A stretch of DNA of 39,242 nucleotides, taken from assembly GCA_013607775.1 (NCBI GenBank), contig VCAW01000076.1:1-39242 (forward strand), written 5' to 3'. The translations under genes and the position numbers were made by a program. The notes below the pieces were generated by a model. That model saw only the letters and a list, made by a program, of their open reading frames with translations. It was not told where the DNA came from and searched no databases. Source of the DNA: Campylobacterota bacterium. Its GTDB lineage: Bacteria > Campylobacterota > Campylobacteria > Campylobacterales > Sulfurovaceae. This document shows positions 22,642-31,497 of the stretch, piece after piece. Numbering within the stretch: position 1 is the stretch's first letter; every line of letters begins with the position of its first letter.

Positions 22642-23523
22642 TTAGTTTGCTAAAGACTGAACATAAGCAGTCAATGCTTTTTCTTGTACTGGTGTAATCA
22701 GTGTACTAAATGCTGGCATTCTACCGATTTTACCTTTTTTACCGTTAGCCAAAGTATTATGAATATCATAAGCATTAATACTTGGAGCTACCATAGGCAT
22801 ACCTTCACCATTTTCACCGTGACAGCTTGCACATGCTGCAAATGCTGCTGGTTTTTCACCTTTTAAGCCACCTGCAACATAGGCTGCAATTGCTTCGGCA
22901 TCTGCACCAGACGCCATACCTGCAGGCATACCACCAGGGAATGCTGCTAAAGCATTTTGTCCATTGTTAATAATATTGAGTACTTCAGCTTTTGAACGGT
23001 GTGTTGTAAAGTCTTGCGCTCTACCAGAAAGTCCATCACCTGTTGCACCATGACATTGTTGACACTGTACCAAGAAGATAGATTCACCCATCTCTTTAAG
23101 TGTAGCTGCATCATCTGTTTTATGTTTCTCTTCAAACTTTTTATTGTATGCAAGTACTTCTTCATTGTATTCACCAATCTGGCTATATGCATTTACAGGG
23201 TAACCAAATAAACCATACCACATTGACCACATAAATACTGCCAAGAATGAGTATGCCCATCCTGATGGCAATTCATTTTCATACTCTCCAATACCATCCC
23301 AGTTTTCATCTGCAAGTTGTCCACTTGCAGTATCTGTTTTCATCTGGTTAATATATTTAACCGAAACTGCTGCCGTGATGACTGCAATTGCAATCGCCCC
23401 TGCCATTGTCAGTGCATTCACTGAATCAGCAAAGATATCAATATCCAAGCTCATTACCACAGCAATTGTTGCAATCACCAAGATTGCTGCAAATGCTAAT
23501 GATTTTATCATTAATCCATTCAT
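22642..23523 (-). CDS. ccoP: cbb3-type cytochrome c oxidase, di-haem subunit III
   Basis: This subunit brings electrons from soluble cytochrome c into the cbb3 oxidase. The 293 aa have two membrane helices at the N-terminus, a third near 90-107, and two periplasmic cytochrome c domains with CQQCH (154-158) and CASCH (231-235). Candidate methionine ligands are in GGMPAGM and GRMPAF. From residue 181 to 236 it is nearly the same as the tail of CoxB in the neighbouring operon (289-344), 39 of 56 residues without gaps. It overlaps ccoQ by 4 nt. Confidence 0.95.
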   Translation of the reverse strand: MNGLMIKSLAFAAILVIATIAVVMSLDIDIFADSVNALTMAGAIAIAVITAAVSVKYINQMKTDTASGQLADENWDGIGEYENELPSGWAYSFLAVFMWSMWYGLFGYPVNAYSQIGEYNEEVLAYNKKFEEKHKTDDAATLKEMGESIFLVQCQQCHGATGDGLSGRAQDFTTHRSKAEVLNIINNGQNALAAFPGGMPAGMASGADAEAIAAYVAGGLKGEKPAAFAACASCHGENGEGMPMVAPSINAYDIHNTLANGKKGKIGRMPAFSTLITPVQEKALTAYVQSLAN

Positions 23524-23735
23524 TTATTCTCCTCCTTATATCTCTGAGACGCTGGCTTATCTTCTACAGGTGTACTTGTGATTTCATCATCAAGTGCAAT
23601 ATTCCCATATTTTTCATAATCACGCTCACCTTTTTTTTCCGATCTGTATAGGTGTATAATATACCCATACAGCATAATCACCAAGAAAAGGGTCATAACG
23701 AAACTTGCATAACCTTGTAGTTCACTTATGCCCAT
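23520..23735 (-). CDS. ccoQ: cbb3-type cytochrome c oxidase, CcoQ subunit
   Basis: This small subunit stabilises the cbb3 complex. The 71 aa have one helix (YASFVMTLFLVIMLYGYIIHLY) followed by a charged cytoplasmic tail, as usual. It sits in the canonical position between ccoO and ccoP, overlapping ccoP by 4 nt. Confidence 0.88.
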   Translation of the reverse strand: MGISELQGYASFVMTLFLVIMLYGYIIHLYRSEKKGERDYEKYGNIALDDEITSTPVEDKPASQRYKEENK

Positions 23736-23745
23736 TTTTCTTTCC

Positions 23746-24411
23746 TTACTTTAAACTGTTAAGATAAGCGATAAGTGCTACAACTTCAGGTACTTTACCT
23801 TCAGATATAGCAGCTTTTACTCTCTCATCTTTCATATCAGCAGCAATTTTTTTCGCTTCTTCTAAAACAGTTGGCTTATATGCTTCCCATGCCTCTTTCC
23901 CGCTTTTGATTTCAGGACCATAAGGTGTATGGAATACATTTTTAACTGTTACAGCTTCTGCATATGCTGTTTCAATATCAGCAATATTTTCAAACTGGTG
24001 ATCATACGCAGGCATAATTGAACCTGGTACGATTTTCGGAGGGTTTTTCATATGTGCCTCATGCCAATCTGTTGTACGGTAGTTACCGATACGGTGTAAG
24101 TCTGGACCTGTTCTTTTAGATCCCCAAAGGAATGGTCTATCATAAGCATACTCACCAGAAAGTGAGTAGTCACCATAACGGTCAGTCTCAGATTTAAATG
24201 GACGAATCAATTGTGAGTGACACGCCATACAGTTGTCTTTTTTATATACTTCTTTACCTGCAAGTTGAAGCACAGTACGTGGCTTCATATCTACTAACGG
24301 TCTACCAGCTTTCGCAAAGTTTGGCACGATCTCGATGAGACCGGCAAATGAAATAACAATCGATATCGCCGCAGCGAAGAAGAATGGGTTTTTTTCTAAC
24401 CAATGAAACAT
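23746..24411 (-). CDS. ccoO: cbb3-type cytochrome c oxidase, mono-haem subunit II
   Basis: This is a membrane-anchored cytochrome c subunit that relays electrons from CcoP to CcoN. The 221 aa have an N-terminal helix (FFFAAAISIVISFAGLIEIV) and one haem motif, CMACH, followed by the conserved SQLIRPF. The family motif GPDLHRIG and a candidate Met ligand in PGSIMPAY are present. It lies between ccoN and ccoQ with gaps of 15 and 10 nt. Confidence 0.95.
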   Translation of the reverse strand: MFHWLEKNPFFFAAAISIVISFAGLIEIVPNFAKAGRPLVDMKPRTVLQLAGKEVYKKDNCMACHSQLIRPFKSETDRYGDYSLSGEYAYDRPFLWGSKRTGPDLHRIGNYRTTDWHEAHMKNPPKIVPGSIMPAYDHQFENIADIETAYAEAVTVKNVFHTPYGPEIKSGKEAWEAYKPTVLEEAKKIAADMKDERVKAAISEGKVPEVVALIAYLNSLK

Positions 24412-24426
24412 AATAATCTACCTCCC

Positions 24427-25893
24427 TTAAGCCATAGGTGATCTAAACTGTGGCTCTTCAGATAGTTCTCTACCTGCAGTCATAGTTTTATAAATATTGT
24501 AAGCGAACATAATGAAACCTACAAGGTACATTACACCTGAAAGTGCTCTAATCGCATAGTAAGGGTGAAGTACTGTAACTGTATCGATAAATGAATACAT
24601 TAAGTTACCATACTCATCCACTGCTCTCCACATCATACCTTGAGTAATACCTGCAATCCACATAGATGTGAAGTAAAGTACAACCGCAGTTGTTTGAAGC
24701 CAGAATTGTGCTTCCATAAGTTTTTTAGAGTAAATTTCTCTTTTAAACATACGTGGAGCCATATGGAAGATAGCTGCCATAATCATAAATACAACCCAAC
24801 CAAGTACACCATCATGAACGTGCCCAGGAATCCAGTCTGTAAAGTGTGCAATCGCATTAACAGATTTAATCGCTTGAATTGGTCCTTCAATAGTTGACAA
24901 CATGTAGAATGTTGATGCAAGTACCATAAACTTAATCAATGGATTATCGGTCAATTGGTTCCACTCACCTTTCATAGTAAGAAGCATGTTAATCGCTGAA
25001 CCCCATGAAGGCAAGATAAGTACTACAGAGAACGCAGAACCCATTGTTTGCATCCAATCTGGAACTGTTGACCATAACAGGTGGTGTGAACCAGCCCAAA
25101 GGTAAACGAACATAAGTCCCCAGAAAGAAAGAAGTGACAATTTGTAAGAATAAATCGCTTGTCCAGACTCTTTTGGAAGGAAGTAATAAATCATACCAAC
25201 AATTGGCACAGTAAATCCAAATGCAACCGCATTGTGTCCATACCACCATTGTACGAGAGCATCATTTGTTCCTGCATAGATAGATACTGAGTGTACAGGG
25301 TTACCTAATCCACCAGATGTAAAATATGTTGGAATTTCCATGTTGTTGAAAAGGTAAAGCATAGCTACACCCAAGAAACAAGCTAGGTAATACCATACAG
25401 AGATGTAAAGTGCTTTTTCTCTTCTGATACCGATTAGTCCCATAATACCAACACCCCAAAGTACCCAAATAAGTACAACTACGACGTCAAATGGCCACTC
25501 ATACTGTGCATACTCTTTAGAAGTAGAGTATCCAAGAAGAAGTGAAACAGTCGCTGCTAAAGCACCTACAAAGTAAAGCCAAAACTGGATGTTTCCAAGT
25601 ACCATTAAGAACTTAGATTCAGCGATACTTACTTTAAGTACTCTCTGTCCCAAGTAAAACCAAGTAGCAAAAATTCCAGAAACTGTAAATCCAAATACCA
25701 CAGTGTTTGTGTGAACTGGTCTAAGTCTTGAGAATGTTCCGTACTCTCCTAGTAAGTAGTTTAATTCAGGAAATGCTAATTGTGCGGCTATAATAGTACC
25801 GATCAACATACCTAAAAATCCAAACAAAATAGTTAAAAAAGTAAACTTTTTTGCTAATGAATAATCATATTCCAATGCTGCGTTTGATTGCAT
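24427..25893 (-). CDS. ccoN: cbb3-type cytochrome c oxidase, catalytic subunit I
   Basis: This is the proton-pumping oxygen-reducing subunit of the high-affinity C-type oxidase. The 488 aa have about twelve membrane helices. The haem and copper ligand histidines appear in VHTNTVVFGF, WWYGHNAVAFGF, GSHHLLW and FTDWIPGHVHDGVLGW, in the order usual for CcoN. An AAGGGGG ribosome site precedes the ATG. It is the first gene of the operon and is preceded by a well-spaced CRP/FNR-type promoter (25946-25987), consistent with induction at low oxygen. Confidence 0.97.
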   Translation of the reverse strand: MQSNAALEYDYSLAKKFTFLTILFGFLGMLIGTIIAAQLAFPELNYLLGEYGTFSRLRPVHTNTVVFGFTVSGIFATWFYLGQRVLKVSIAESKFLMVLGNIQFWLYFVGALAATVSLLLGYSTSKEYAQYEWPFDVVVVLIWVLWGVGIMGLIGIRREKALYISVWYYLACFLGVAMLYLFNNMEIPTYFTSGGLGNPVHSVSIYAGTNDALVQWWYGHNAVAFGFTVPIVGMIYYFLPKESGQAIYSYKLSLLSFWGLMFVYLWAGSHHLLWSTVPDWMQTMGSAFSVVLILPSWGSAINMLLTMKGEWNQLTDNPLIKFMVLASTFYMLSTIEGPIQAIKSVNAIAHFTDWIPGHVHDGVLGWVVFMIMAAIFHMAPRMFKREIYSKKLMEAQFWLQTTAVVLYFTSMWIAGITQGMMWRAVDEYGNLMYSFIDTVTVLHPYYAIRALSGVMYLVGFIMFAYNIYKTMTAGRELSEEPQFRSPMA

Positions 25894-25945
25894 GCATACC
25901 CCCTTGTATAATTTCTATGTCGTAAAATTACAACATTCAATAATA

Positions 25946-25951
25946 ATTATA
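25946..25951 (-). promoter_or_regulatory. -10 element of the cco operon promoter
   Basis: A perfect TATAAT on the minus strand would put the transcription start near 25939, some 45 nt before the ccoN ATG. Its spacing from the CRP/FNR-type box at 25974-25987 is that of an activator-dependent (class II) promoter. Confidence 0.6.
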
Positions 25952-25973
25952 AGATGTTTTGTAGCTCAATTGC

Positions 25974-25987
25974 TTAATCTATATCAA
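25974..25987 (-). promoter_or_regulatory. CRP/FNR-type operator upstream of ccoN
   Basis: TTGATATAGATTAA on the minus strand matches the FNR consensus TTGATnnnnATCAA at nine of ten defined positions. Its centre lies about 41.5 bases before the predicted start, the class II activator position. The regulator is not in this window; Campylobacterota carry various CRP/FNR-family proteins. Confidence 0.65.
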
Positions 25988-26094
25988 GAAATTGGGGGAA
26001 AGTTACATATTGTAGTAGTTTGAACATAATGACGCATTATAGTTGTTATTATTTCATCGAAAAATAGTTATTTTTAATCAAAATAATTGATATT

Positions 26095-26117
26095 AATAGG
26101 AGGATTATACTCCTATT
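26095..26117 (-). terminator. Hairpin after the 170-aa membrane protein gene
   Basis: A perfect 8-bp AATAGGAG/CTCCTATT stem with a 7-nt loop begins nine bases after the stop codon of the upstream gene. The following sequence is A/T-rich without a clean U-tract. It is a plausible end of the cox operon transcript. Confidence 0.45.
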
Positions 26118-26125
26118 TTAGATAC

Positions 26126-26638
26126 TTAACGAGGATTCATTCTTTCAAAAAGTTCACTATTTTCTTCTTGCATCTTAGAAAAATGCTCTTTCATCTCGAT
26201 TTCAAATTCTTTTTCATCAAGATTTTTACTTAACAGTTCATTATAGACATTCATAAAATTTGAATATGGTGATGCACCTGATGAAAGTATTTGTTTTAAT
26301 TCAACAGTAGGAAATAAAGCATTCCATGATGGAGTAATTTGTCTTAATACTTTATTATTATTGATAAATGTAAGTGCCACTATCACAATCATAACCATAG
26401 ATAAAAAAACAATATAAAAAATAATGGCTTGCGCGATACCCAGCATACCAAATATTTTAGGATTAAATATACCAATATATAGCAATATAGGCAAAGAGAT
26501 AAAAAAAGCTTTTATCCATTTGGAACCTATGCCTCCAAGAGGTGTTTGATCAAATATAAATCTTTTTTTTGCTTGATTTTTTTTAACTTTATAGAGTGTT
26601 GACAACATGGTTTTTAATGAAAATGTTTCTTCTTTCAC
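26126..26638 (-). CDS. Hypothetical membrane protein, 170 aa
   Basis: The product has two or three hydrophobic helices in the middle (AFFISLPILLYIGIF and a longer stretch, IIFYIVFLSMVMIVIVALTF) and charged ends. The C-terminal 50 residues are predicted to be helical and acidic. No known domain or motif is recognised. It lies 73 nt after ctaB on the same strand and could be the last gene of the cox operon or stand alone. It is visibly A/T-richer than the oxidase genes. Confidence 0.65.
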   Translation of the reverse strand: MKEETFSLKTMLSTLYKVKKNQAKKRFIFDQTPLGGIGSKWIKAFFISLPILLYIGIFNPKIFGMLGIAQAIIFYIVFLSMVMIVIVALTFINNNKVLRQITPSWNALFPTVELKQILSSGASPYSNFMNVYNELLSKNLDEKEFEIEMKEHFSKMQEENSELFERMNPR

Positions 26639-26711
26639 AAGAAATCCTTTAAGAATATAAATAGTAGAAGTATTATAGAGAGTAGAACCAAAGCCTTAGC
26701 TTCGATTCAAG

Positions 26712-27575
26712 TTATGATATATGATGTTTAATGTATTCATCAATACTTAGAAGAATGATAATACCTAAAAAGGCTGCATTAATCTTCCAAAACACAGCAC
26801 GTGCATTTTTAAGTTGAAAATTCTCTTTCAAAAGCTCAAATGCAGAGATAAATGCCCATATACCCACCAATATACTTAATAGTATGGTAATTGTATATGG
26901 TTGATATACCCAAACCAAAAAGATACCCGCTTGGATGGTAAATATAAGCCACACAAACGTAAGTCTTTGCAGACTTGCCTGACCAAAGAGACGCATCGCT
27001 GTAGGATACCCTCCGTCTTTATAGTCTCCATGAAAGAGCATGACCAGTAACCAGAAGTGTGGTACCTGCCAGATAAAGAAGTAAAGTGCCAAAGCAATAA
27101 ACTCTAACTCCATCAAAGTATGCCCTGCTACCAACCATCCAATAGCTGGAGGGATGACACCAAGTATTGCCCCCGGAACCACTGCAAGTGCTGATTTTTT
27201 CTTCAACGGTGTATACATAGCGTTATACCAAATAAAGGCAAACATAAAGATATTTACACCAGTGAAGCCTAACAAACTATAAATGAGTATAAAAGACATA
27301 AGAATTAAAACCGCACCAATAATAAGTCCAGTTCGAGGAGTCATACGTCCAGAAGCGATGGGACGGTTTTTTGTTCTTTCCATTTTGGCATCAGATTTGT
27401 ACTCTTGTACTTGATTGAGTGTCGAAACACCCATGGCTACAAGAAGTACGGCAAATGTTGCCAAAAGCATATCTACTCCAACCTCTCCCTTTGCCATAAC
27501 ATAGGCAAAGAGTGCGGAGAGACTCACCGCAAAAGAGAGGACGAACTTTGTAACGATAAAAAAATCTTTTATCAT
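26712..27575 (-). CDS. ctaB: Protohaem IX farnesyltransferase (haem O synthase)
   Basis: This integral-membrane UbiA-family prenyltransferase converts haem B to haem O, the precursor of haem A used by aa3-type oxidases. The 287 aa show the first Asp-rich region as NQVQEYKSDAKMERTKNRP, the family's NRPIASG signature, and the second as HGDYKDGGYPTAMRLFG. It overlaps coxB by 4 nt, so it is made with its client enzyme. No haem A synthase (ctaA) is seen in this window; whether the oxidase contains haem A or O depends on that gene. Confidence 0.93.
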   Translation of the reverse strand: MIKDFFIVTKFVLSFAVSLSALFAYVMAKGEVGVDMLLATFAVLLVAMGVSTLNQVQEYKSDAKMERTKNRPIASGRMTPRTGLIIGAVLILMSFILIYSLLGFTGVNIFMFAFIWYNAMYTPLKKKSALAVVPGAILGVIPPAIGWLVAGHTLMELEFIALALYFFIWQVPHFWLLVMLFHGDYKDGGYPTAMRLFGQASLQRLTFVWLIFTIQAGIFLVWVYQPYTITILLSILVGIWAFISAFELLKENFQLKNARAVFWKINAAFLGIIILLSIDEYIKHHIS

Positions 27576-28780
27576 TTTATGCTTTGTAGGTATTCAGCAA
27601 TCGCTGATGCATCTTTTTCTGATACATAAGGGAATTTTGGCATTGTACCTATCATACCCTCTTTACCATGTTTCAATACATGACTTAAAAGCGTTGCATC
27701 ATAGCTTACAAGACTTGGAGCTGTTCCTCCTTGACCCTTACCATCATCACCATGACATGAACTACATGCTGCAAATGAAGCAGGTTTCGCACCCTTCATG
27801 CCACCAGCTACATACGCTGCAATCTCTTTAGCATCTGCACCCGTAGCCATACTAGCTGGCATTGCACCCATAGCATAGCCAAGTTTATCTTGACCATTAT
27901 TGATGACATCCAATACTTGTTCTTCAGTTAGTTTTCTAGTCTTAAGTGTAGGTCCAACAAGTACTTTATCATCTGTAATTGCGTGACAACTCTTACATCC
28001 ATATAGTTGTAAAAGTGCATCTCCCGACTTAAGGTAGTTACCTTTTGGCGTATCTTCATTACTATTAAACCATGCTTCATATTTAGCTTTTGGAAGTACA
28101 ACAATTCTAGAATACATATATGAGTGATCCGTACCACAGTACTCAGCACATTCAACATCATATTCACCAACTTGACTAGCGTTAAACCACTGTTTGGTTA
28201 TACGACCAGGAACAACATCTTCTTTCATTCGGAAAGCAGGAACAAACCAAGCATGGATAACATCATCCAATGGCGCAGTCATCTCTAAGATGATATTTGT
28301 ATGAACAGGTACATAAAGTGCTGATTTGCCCATGGTACCTTCTTTGATAACTTTTCCGTTTTCATCAACTGTTGGCTTTGTAAATGCTCCACCAAGTTTA
28401 TGAACATAGCCATTTGCATTAGCAGGATATTCGTATCTCCATTTCCATTTACTACCTTCAACTTTAACCACAATACTCTCACTCTCTGCAGGCATTGTTC
28501 TTAGTGTTTTCATCGAAGAATACCCATAGTAGAAAAGTACCATCAGCATTGCTGTTGGAATCAATGTCCACAAAATCTCAAGTGTTGTGTTATGTGTAAC
28601 GTTACTAATATCTTCATCTTTCACGTTACTCTCTCTATATTTCCAAGCGAAATATATCATTGGTACAATAACCGATAGTCCTAATAAGATTGAAATCCAA
28701 AAGTTCAACCAAAATGCGTAGTCTACATCAGAAGCAAACGTTGCTGCCATTGTATCAAATCCTTGTAAACTGTTACTCAT
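27572..28780 (-). CDS. coxB: Cytochrome c oxidase subunit II with CuA site and CcoP-like di-haem tail
   Basis: This subunit accepts electrons from cytochrome c. The 402 aa have two membrane helices (about 23-45 and 68-87), then a cupredoxin with all CuA ligands visible (H176, and C211, C215, H219, M222 in CAEYCGTDHSYM). Two cytochrome c domains follow, with CKSCH (262-266) and CSSCH (339-343). Subunits II with one haem domain define caa3 oxidases; two is less common. Residues 289-344 match CcoP 181-236 at 39 of 56 positions without gaps, and the DNA is also alike, pointing to a shared di-haem module. It lies 2 nt after coxD and overlaps ctaB by 4 nt. Confidence 0.94.
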   Translation of the reverse strand: MSNSLQGFDTMAATFASDVDYAFWLNFWISILLGLSVIVPMIYFAWKYRESNVKDEDISNVTHNTTLEILWTLIPTAMLMVLFYYGYSSMKTLRTMPAESESIVVKVEGSKWKWRYEYPANANGYVHKLGGAFTKPTVDENGKVIKEGTMGKSALYVPVHTNIILEMTAPLDDVIHAWFVPAFRMKEDVVPGRITKQWFNASQVGEYDVECAEYCGTDHSYMYSRIVVLPKAKYEAWFNSNEDTPKGNYLKSGDALLQLYGCKSCHAITDDKVLVGPTLKTRKLTEEQVLDVINNGQDKLGYAMGAMPASMATGADAKEIAAYVAGGMKGAKPASFAACSSCHGDDGKGQGGTAPSLVSYDATLLSHVLKHGKEGMIGTMPKFPYVSEKDASAIAEYLQSIK

Positions 28781-28782
28781 GT

Positions 28783-29151
28783 TTACTCCCCTCCGTGTGT
28801 TGTGTGTGCTGAAGTTACTTCTGCACCTGGTGTTGTAGATGTAATATAACTCTCATCCGTAAACTGGAAGTTTGTCACATCAACTGCAATAACAATAATA
28901 AAGAATACCAATACAAGTGCCATAGAAAACATCGTCATAGACCCAATAAGCTTTTCACCTTTTAAGTGCATGTAATACATTAAAATTAACCATGCTTTAA
29001 CAACTGCTATTAGCATCTGTGCAGTAAATGTACCTGCATGAAAAATATAAGGCTGTACAAATGTCAATGTCGTCAATAGTAAAAGTTCTACAAGAACTTT
29101 ATAATAGCGTTTTCTCTCTACTTCATAGTTTACTGTAGTATTAGTGCCCAT
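28783..29151 (-). CDS. coxD: Cytochrome c oxidase subunit IV
   Basis: This 122-aa membrane protein has three helices, including LLLLTTLTFVQPYIF and MALVLVFFIIVIAVDVTNF. The family segment KAWLILMYYMHLKGEK identifies the prokaryotic COX4/CyoD-like small subunit that supports assembly of the oxidase core. It overlaps coxC by 11 nt and is followed by coxB after 2 nt. Confidence 0.85.
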   Translation of the reverse strand: MGTNTTVNYEVERKRYYKVLVELLLLTTLTFVQPYIFHAGTFTAQMLIAVVKAWLILMYYMHLKGEKLIGSMTMFSMALVLVFFIIVIAVDVTNFQFTDESYITSTTPGAEVTSAHTTHGGE

Positions 29152-29842
29152 GTGCTGCTCCTCCTACGATGTCTCCACCGCCAATCATGTAGTAATAAGG
29201 AAATACAAATACCCAAATAAGGTGTACAATATCCCAGTATAGTGCGATATTCCAATATAGTATATGGTGATTTGGTGTTACTTTTTCAGAGTTAATACGT
29301 TTAAGTAACCAAAGCATAAGTCCAATACCAATAATAATGTGGAAACCATGTAATCCTGTCATTGTAAAGTAAAGTCCATAAAAGATTTTTTCTCCAAATG
29401 GAAAATCTGATTCTGGAAGTAATTTACCATAGTTAAGAAAAATACCATGTTCATACTCTTCTCTCCACTCTACACCTTTAATAGCAAGGAACATTGCTGC
29501 TAAAATAATGGTTGCCCAAATCATAAGTTTGGCACCCTTCACATCTCCTGCTCTCATCTTTAAAAGACCAAGCCCCATAGTCAGTGCGGAAACCAAAAGT
29601 ATCACTGTGTTTGTTCCACCCAAAAGTTTGTTTAAGTGACTTGATGCCAATACAAAATCATCAGGGTGTAACATTTTATAGTAAGTAAGTGCAAGGAACA
29701 TAGCCCCAAACATCATTACCTCTGTAAACATAAACAGCCAGAAACCTAGTTTCCCACCGTAAAAGTCATCTTGCCATCCTTGAACTTCATATTCATTTCC
29801 TTCGCGATCTGTTGCGATTTCAGGTACATATTCATGTGACAT
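29141..29842 (-). CDS. coxC: Cytochrome c oxidase subunit III
   Basis: This integral-membrane subunit stabilises the proton-pumping core. The 233 aa show the family motif LGFWLFMFTEVMMFGAMF, with the conserved Glu, and end with WNIALYWDIVHLIWVFVFPYYYM. The start overlaps the coxA stop by one base (TAATG). Confidence 0.94.
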   Translation of the reverse strand: MSHEYVPEIATDREGNEYEVQGWQDDFYGGKLGFWLFMFTEVMMFGAMFLALTYYKMLHPDDFVLASSHLNKLLGGTNTVILLVSALTMGLGLLKMRAGDVKGAKLMIWATIILAAMFLAIKGVEWREEYEHGIFLNYGKLLPESDFPFGEKIFYGLYFTMTGLHGFHIIIGIGLMLWLLKRINSEKVTPNHHILYWNIALYWDIVHLIWVFVFPYYYMIGGGDIVGGAAHGH

Positions 29843-31497
29843 TAGTCTATCCTTTTCATAGTTTCGTAATCAAATTTCACTACTGGTTGACCATGGTGAT
29901 ACTCATATGGTTCAAAATCAACATATGGTACTTTAGAGTGATTCTCTAGTGGTGGCGGTGATGAAGGCATATGCCATTCAAGTGTTGTAGCATTCCAAGG
30001 GTTAGTCCCTGACGGCTCACCATGTCTCCATCCTTTAAAGAGTACAAAGAACATATAGATAAGTCCACTAATAAAAATAACTGCCCCAAAAAATGAAACT
30101 TGGTGATAGATTTGAAATTCTGGCAAGTAGTCAAAATAACGACGTGGCATACCAAGGTAACCAGCGATAAACATTGGGAACCAAAGTAAATTAAACCCAA
30201 TAAAGTTTAATGCGAATGCAATTTTTGCCTGTTTTTCGTTGTACATTTTACCAGTGACAAGTGGGAACCAATAGTGCATACCAGCGAAAAGCAGGAAAAC
30301 AACCCCACCTAGCATCGCATAGTGAAAGTGTGCTACTGAGTAGTATGTATCTTGAAGGTGAATATCTACACCAATCATCGCAATAGTTACACCAGTAAGT
30401 CCACCAATAGCAAAAGTAATAATAGTACCTAGTGCCCAAATCATTGGCGTTGAGAGTACAATTTTACCACCATACATTGTTGCAATCCAGTCATAGAATT
30501 TAATCCCTGTAGGAATTGCAACAAAGAACGTAAGGAATGAGAATACTGTTTTTGCCAAATCAGCCATACCTGAAGTATAAAGGTGGTGACCCCATACTAA
30601 GTAACCAATACCTGCAATAGATGCTGAAGAGAGTGCAATTGTTCTATATCCGAAAATCTCTTTTCTTGAGAATGTTGGAATAATCTCAGACATAATACCA
30701 AATGCAGGAAGAATCATAAGATACACTGCTGGGTGAGAATAGATCCAGAACAAGTGCTCAAATAGTACTGGGTCTCCCCCTTTAGCAGGATCAAAGATAC
30801 CAATACCAAAGTATTTTTCCATGATAGCAAGTACAAGTGTGATACCGACAACCGGTGTTGCTAGAAGTTGAATCCATGCTGTTGCGTAGATACCCCATAC
30901 AAAAAGTGGCATTTTGAAGAATGTCATACCTGGTGCTCTTAGTCTGTGAATCGTTACAAGGAAGTTAAGCCCTGTAATTATAGAAGCCATACCAAGAATA
31001 AATGCAGCGATAAGTACTGGAAGTACTGTTGTACTTGTAGTCAGTGAATATGGTGCATAAAATGTCCATCCTGTATCTGCAAAACCATTTGGTCCCCAAA
31101 GTGAAGTAAGTGCAATAATACTACCAAGAATGTATAACCAAAATGTAAACCAGTTAAGTCTTGGGAAAGATACATCTTTCGCACCAATCATAAGTGGCAT
31201 AACAATGTTTCCAAATATCGCAGGAATCCCTGGTACGATAAAGAGGAAAATCATAATAACCCCATGTAGTGTAAACGCTTGGTTAAACGTATCTCCATCT
31301 ATAAACTGTTGTCCTGGAGCAAAAAGCTCTAAACGCATTAAAAATGCTGTAGATACTGCTACAAAAAAGAATGTAAACATTACAGCTGCATACATAAGAC
31401 CAATTCTTTTATGGTCTATTGTAAGCATCCACTGCATGAATGTACTTTTAGGGTGCCCTATGGCACAGTGTGTTTCGTCGAAATAAGATTTACTCAT
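29842..31497 (-). CDS. coxA: Cytochrome c oxidase subunit I, A2-type haem-copper oxidase
   Basis: This is the catalytic subunit that reduces oxygen at a haem-CuB centre. The 551 aa have twelve or so helices and every metal ligand: H78 (low-spin haem), H255 with Y259 (YSHPAVY, the crosslinked pair), H304 and H305 (CuB), H390 and H392 in YYSVAHFHYAM. The motif YSHPxV in place of GHPEV marks the A2 subfamily, which lacks the D-channel glutamate and uses the Tyr-Ser pair. K-channel residues appear in AIPTGIKF. It directly abuts sco (TAA then ATG). A-type oxidases are unusual beside cbb3 in Campylobacterota. Confidence 0.96.
   Translation of the reverse strand: MSKSYFDETHCAIGHPKSTFMQWMLTIDHKRIGLMYAAVMFTFFFVAVSTAFLMRLELFAPGQQFIDGDTFNQAFTLHGVIMIFLFIVPGIPAIFGNIVMPLMIGAKDVSFPRLNWFTFWLYILGSIIALTSLWGPNGFADTGWTFYAPYSLTTSTTVLPVLIAAFILGMASIITGLNFLVTIHRLRAPGMTFFKMPLFVWGIYATAWIQLLATPVVGITLVLAIMEKYFGIGIFDPAKGGDPVLFEHLFWIYSHPAVYLMILPAFGIMSEIIPTFSRKEIFGYRTIALSSASIAGIGYLVWGHHLYTSGMADLAKTVFSFLTFFVAIPTGIKFYDWIATMYGGKIVLSTPMIWALGTIITFAIGGLTGVTIAMIGVDIHLQDTYYSVAHFHYAMLGGVVFLLFAGMHYWFPLVTGKMYNEKQAKIAFALNFIGFNLLWFPMFIAGYLGMPRRYFDYLPEFQIYHQVSFFGAVIFISGLIYMFFVLFKGWRHGEPSGTNPWNATTLEWHMPSSPPPLENHSKVPYVDFEPYEYHHGQPVVKFDYETMKRID

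Noticed and set aside
26071-26100. A third CRP/FNR box near TTAATCAAAATAATTGATATTAA
   Set aside because: The half-sites face the wrong way (ATCAA then TTGAT) and the site lies about 150 bases from the cco start, beside the stop of another gene.
31130-31486. 118-aa plus-strand ORF opposite coxA (and similar long antisense ORFs at 5513-5884, 35831-36208, 36696-37073, 37355-37768)
   Set aside because: They lie wholly or mostly opposite well-supported conserved genes, lack ribosome sites, and have compositions expected of shadow frames.
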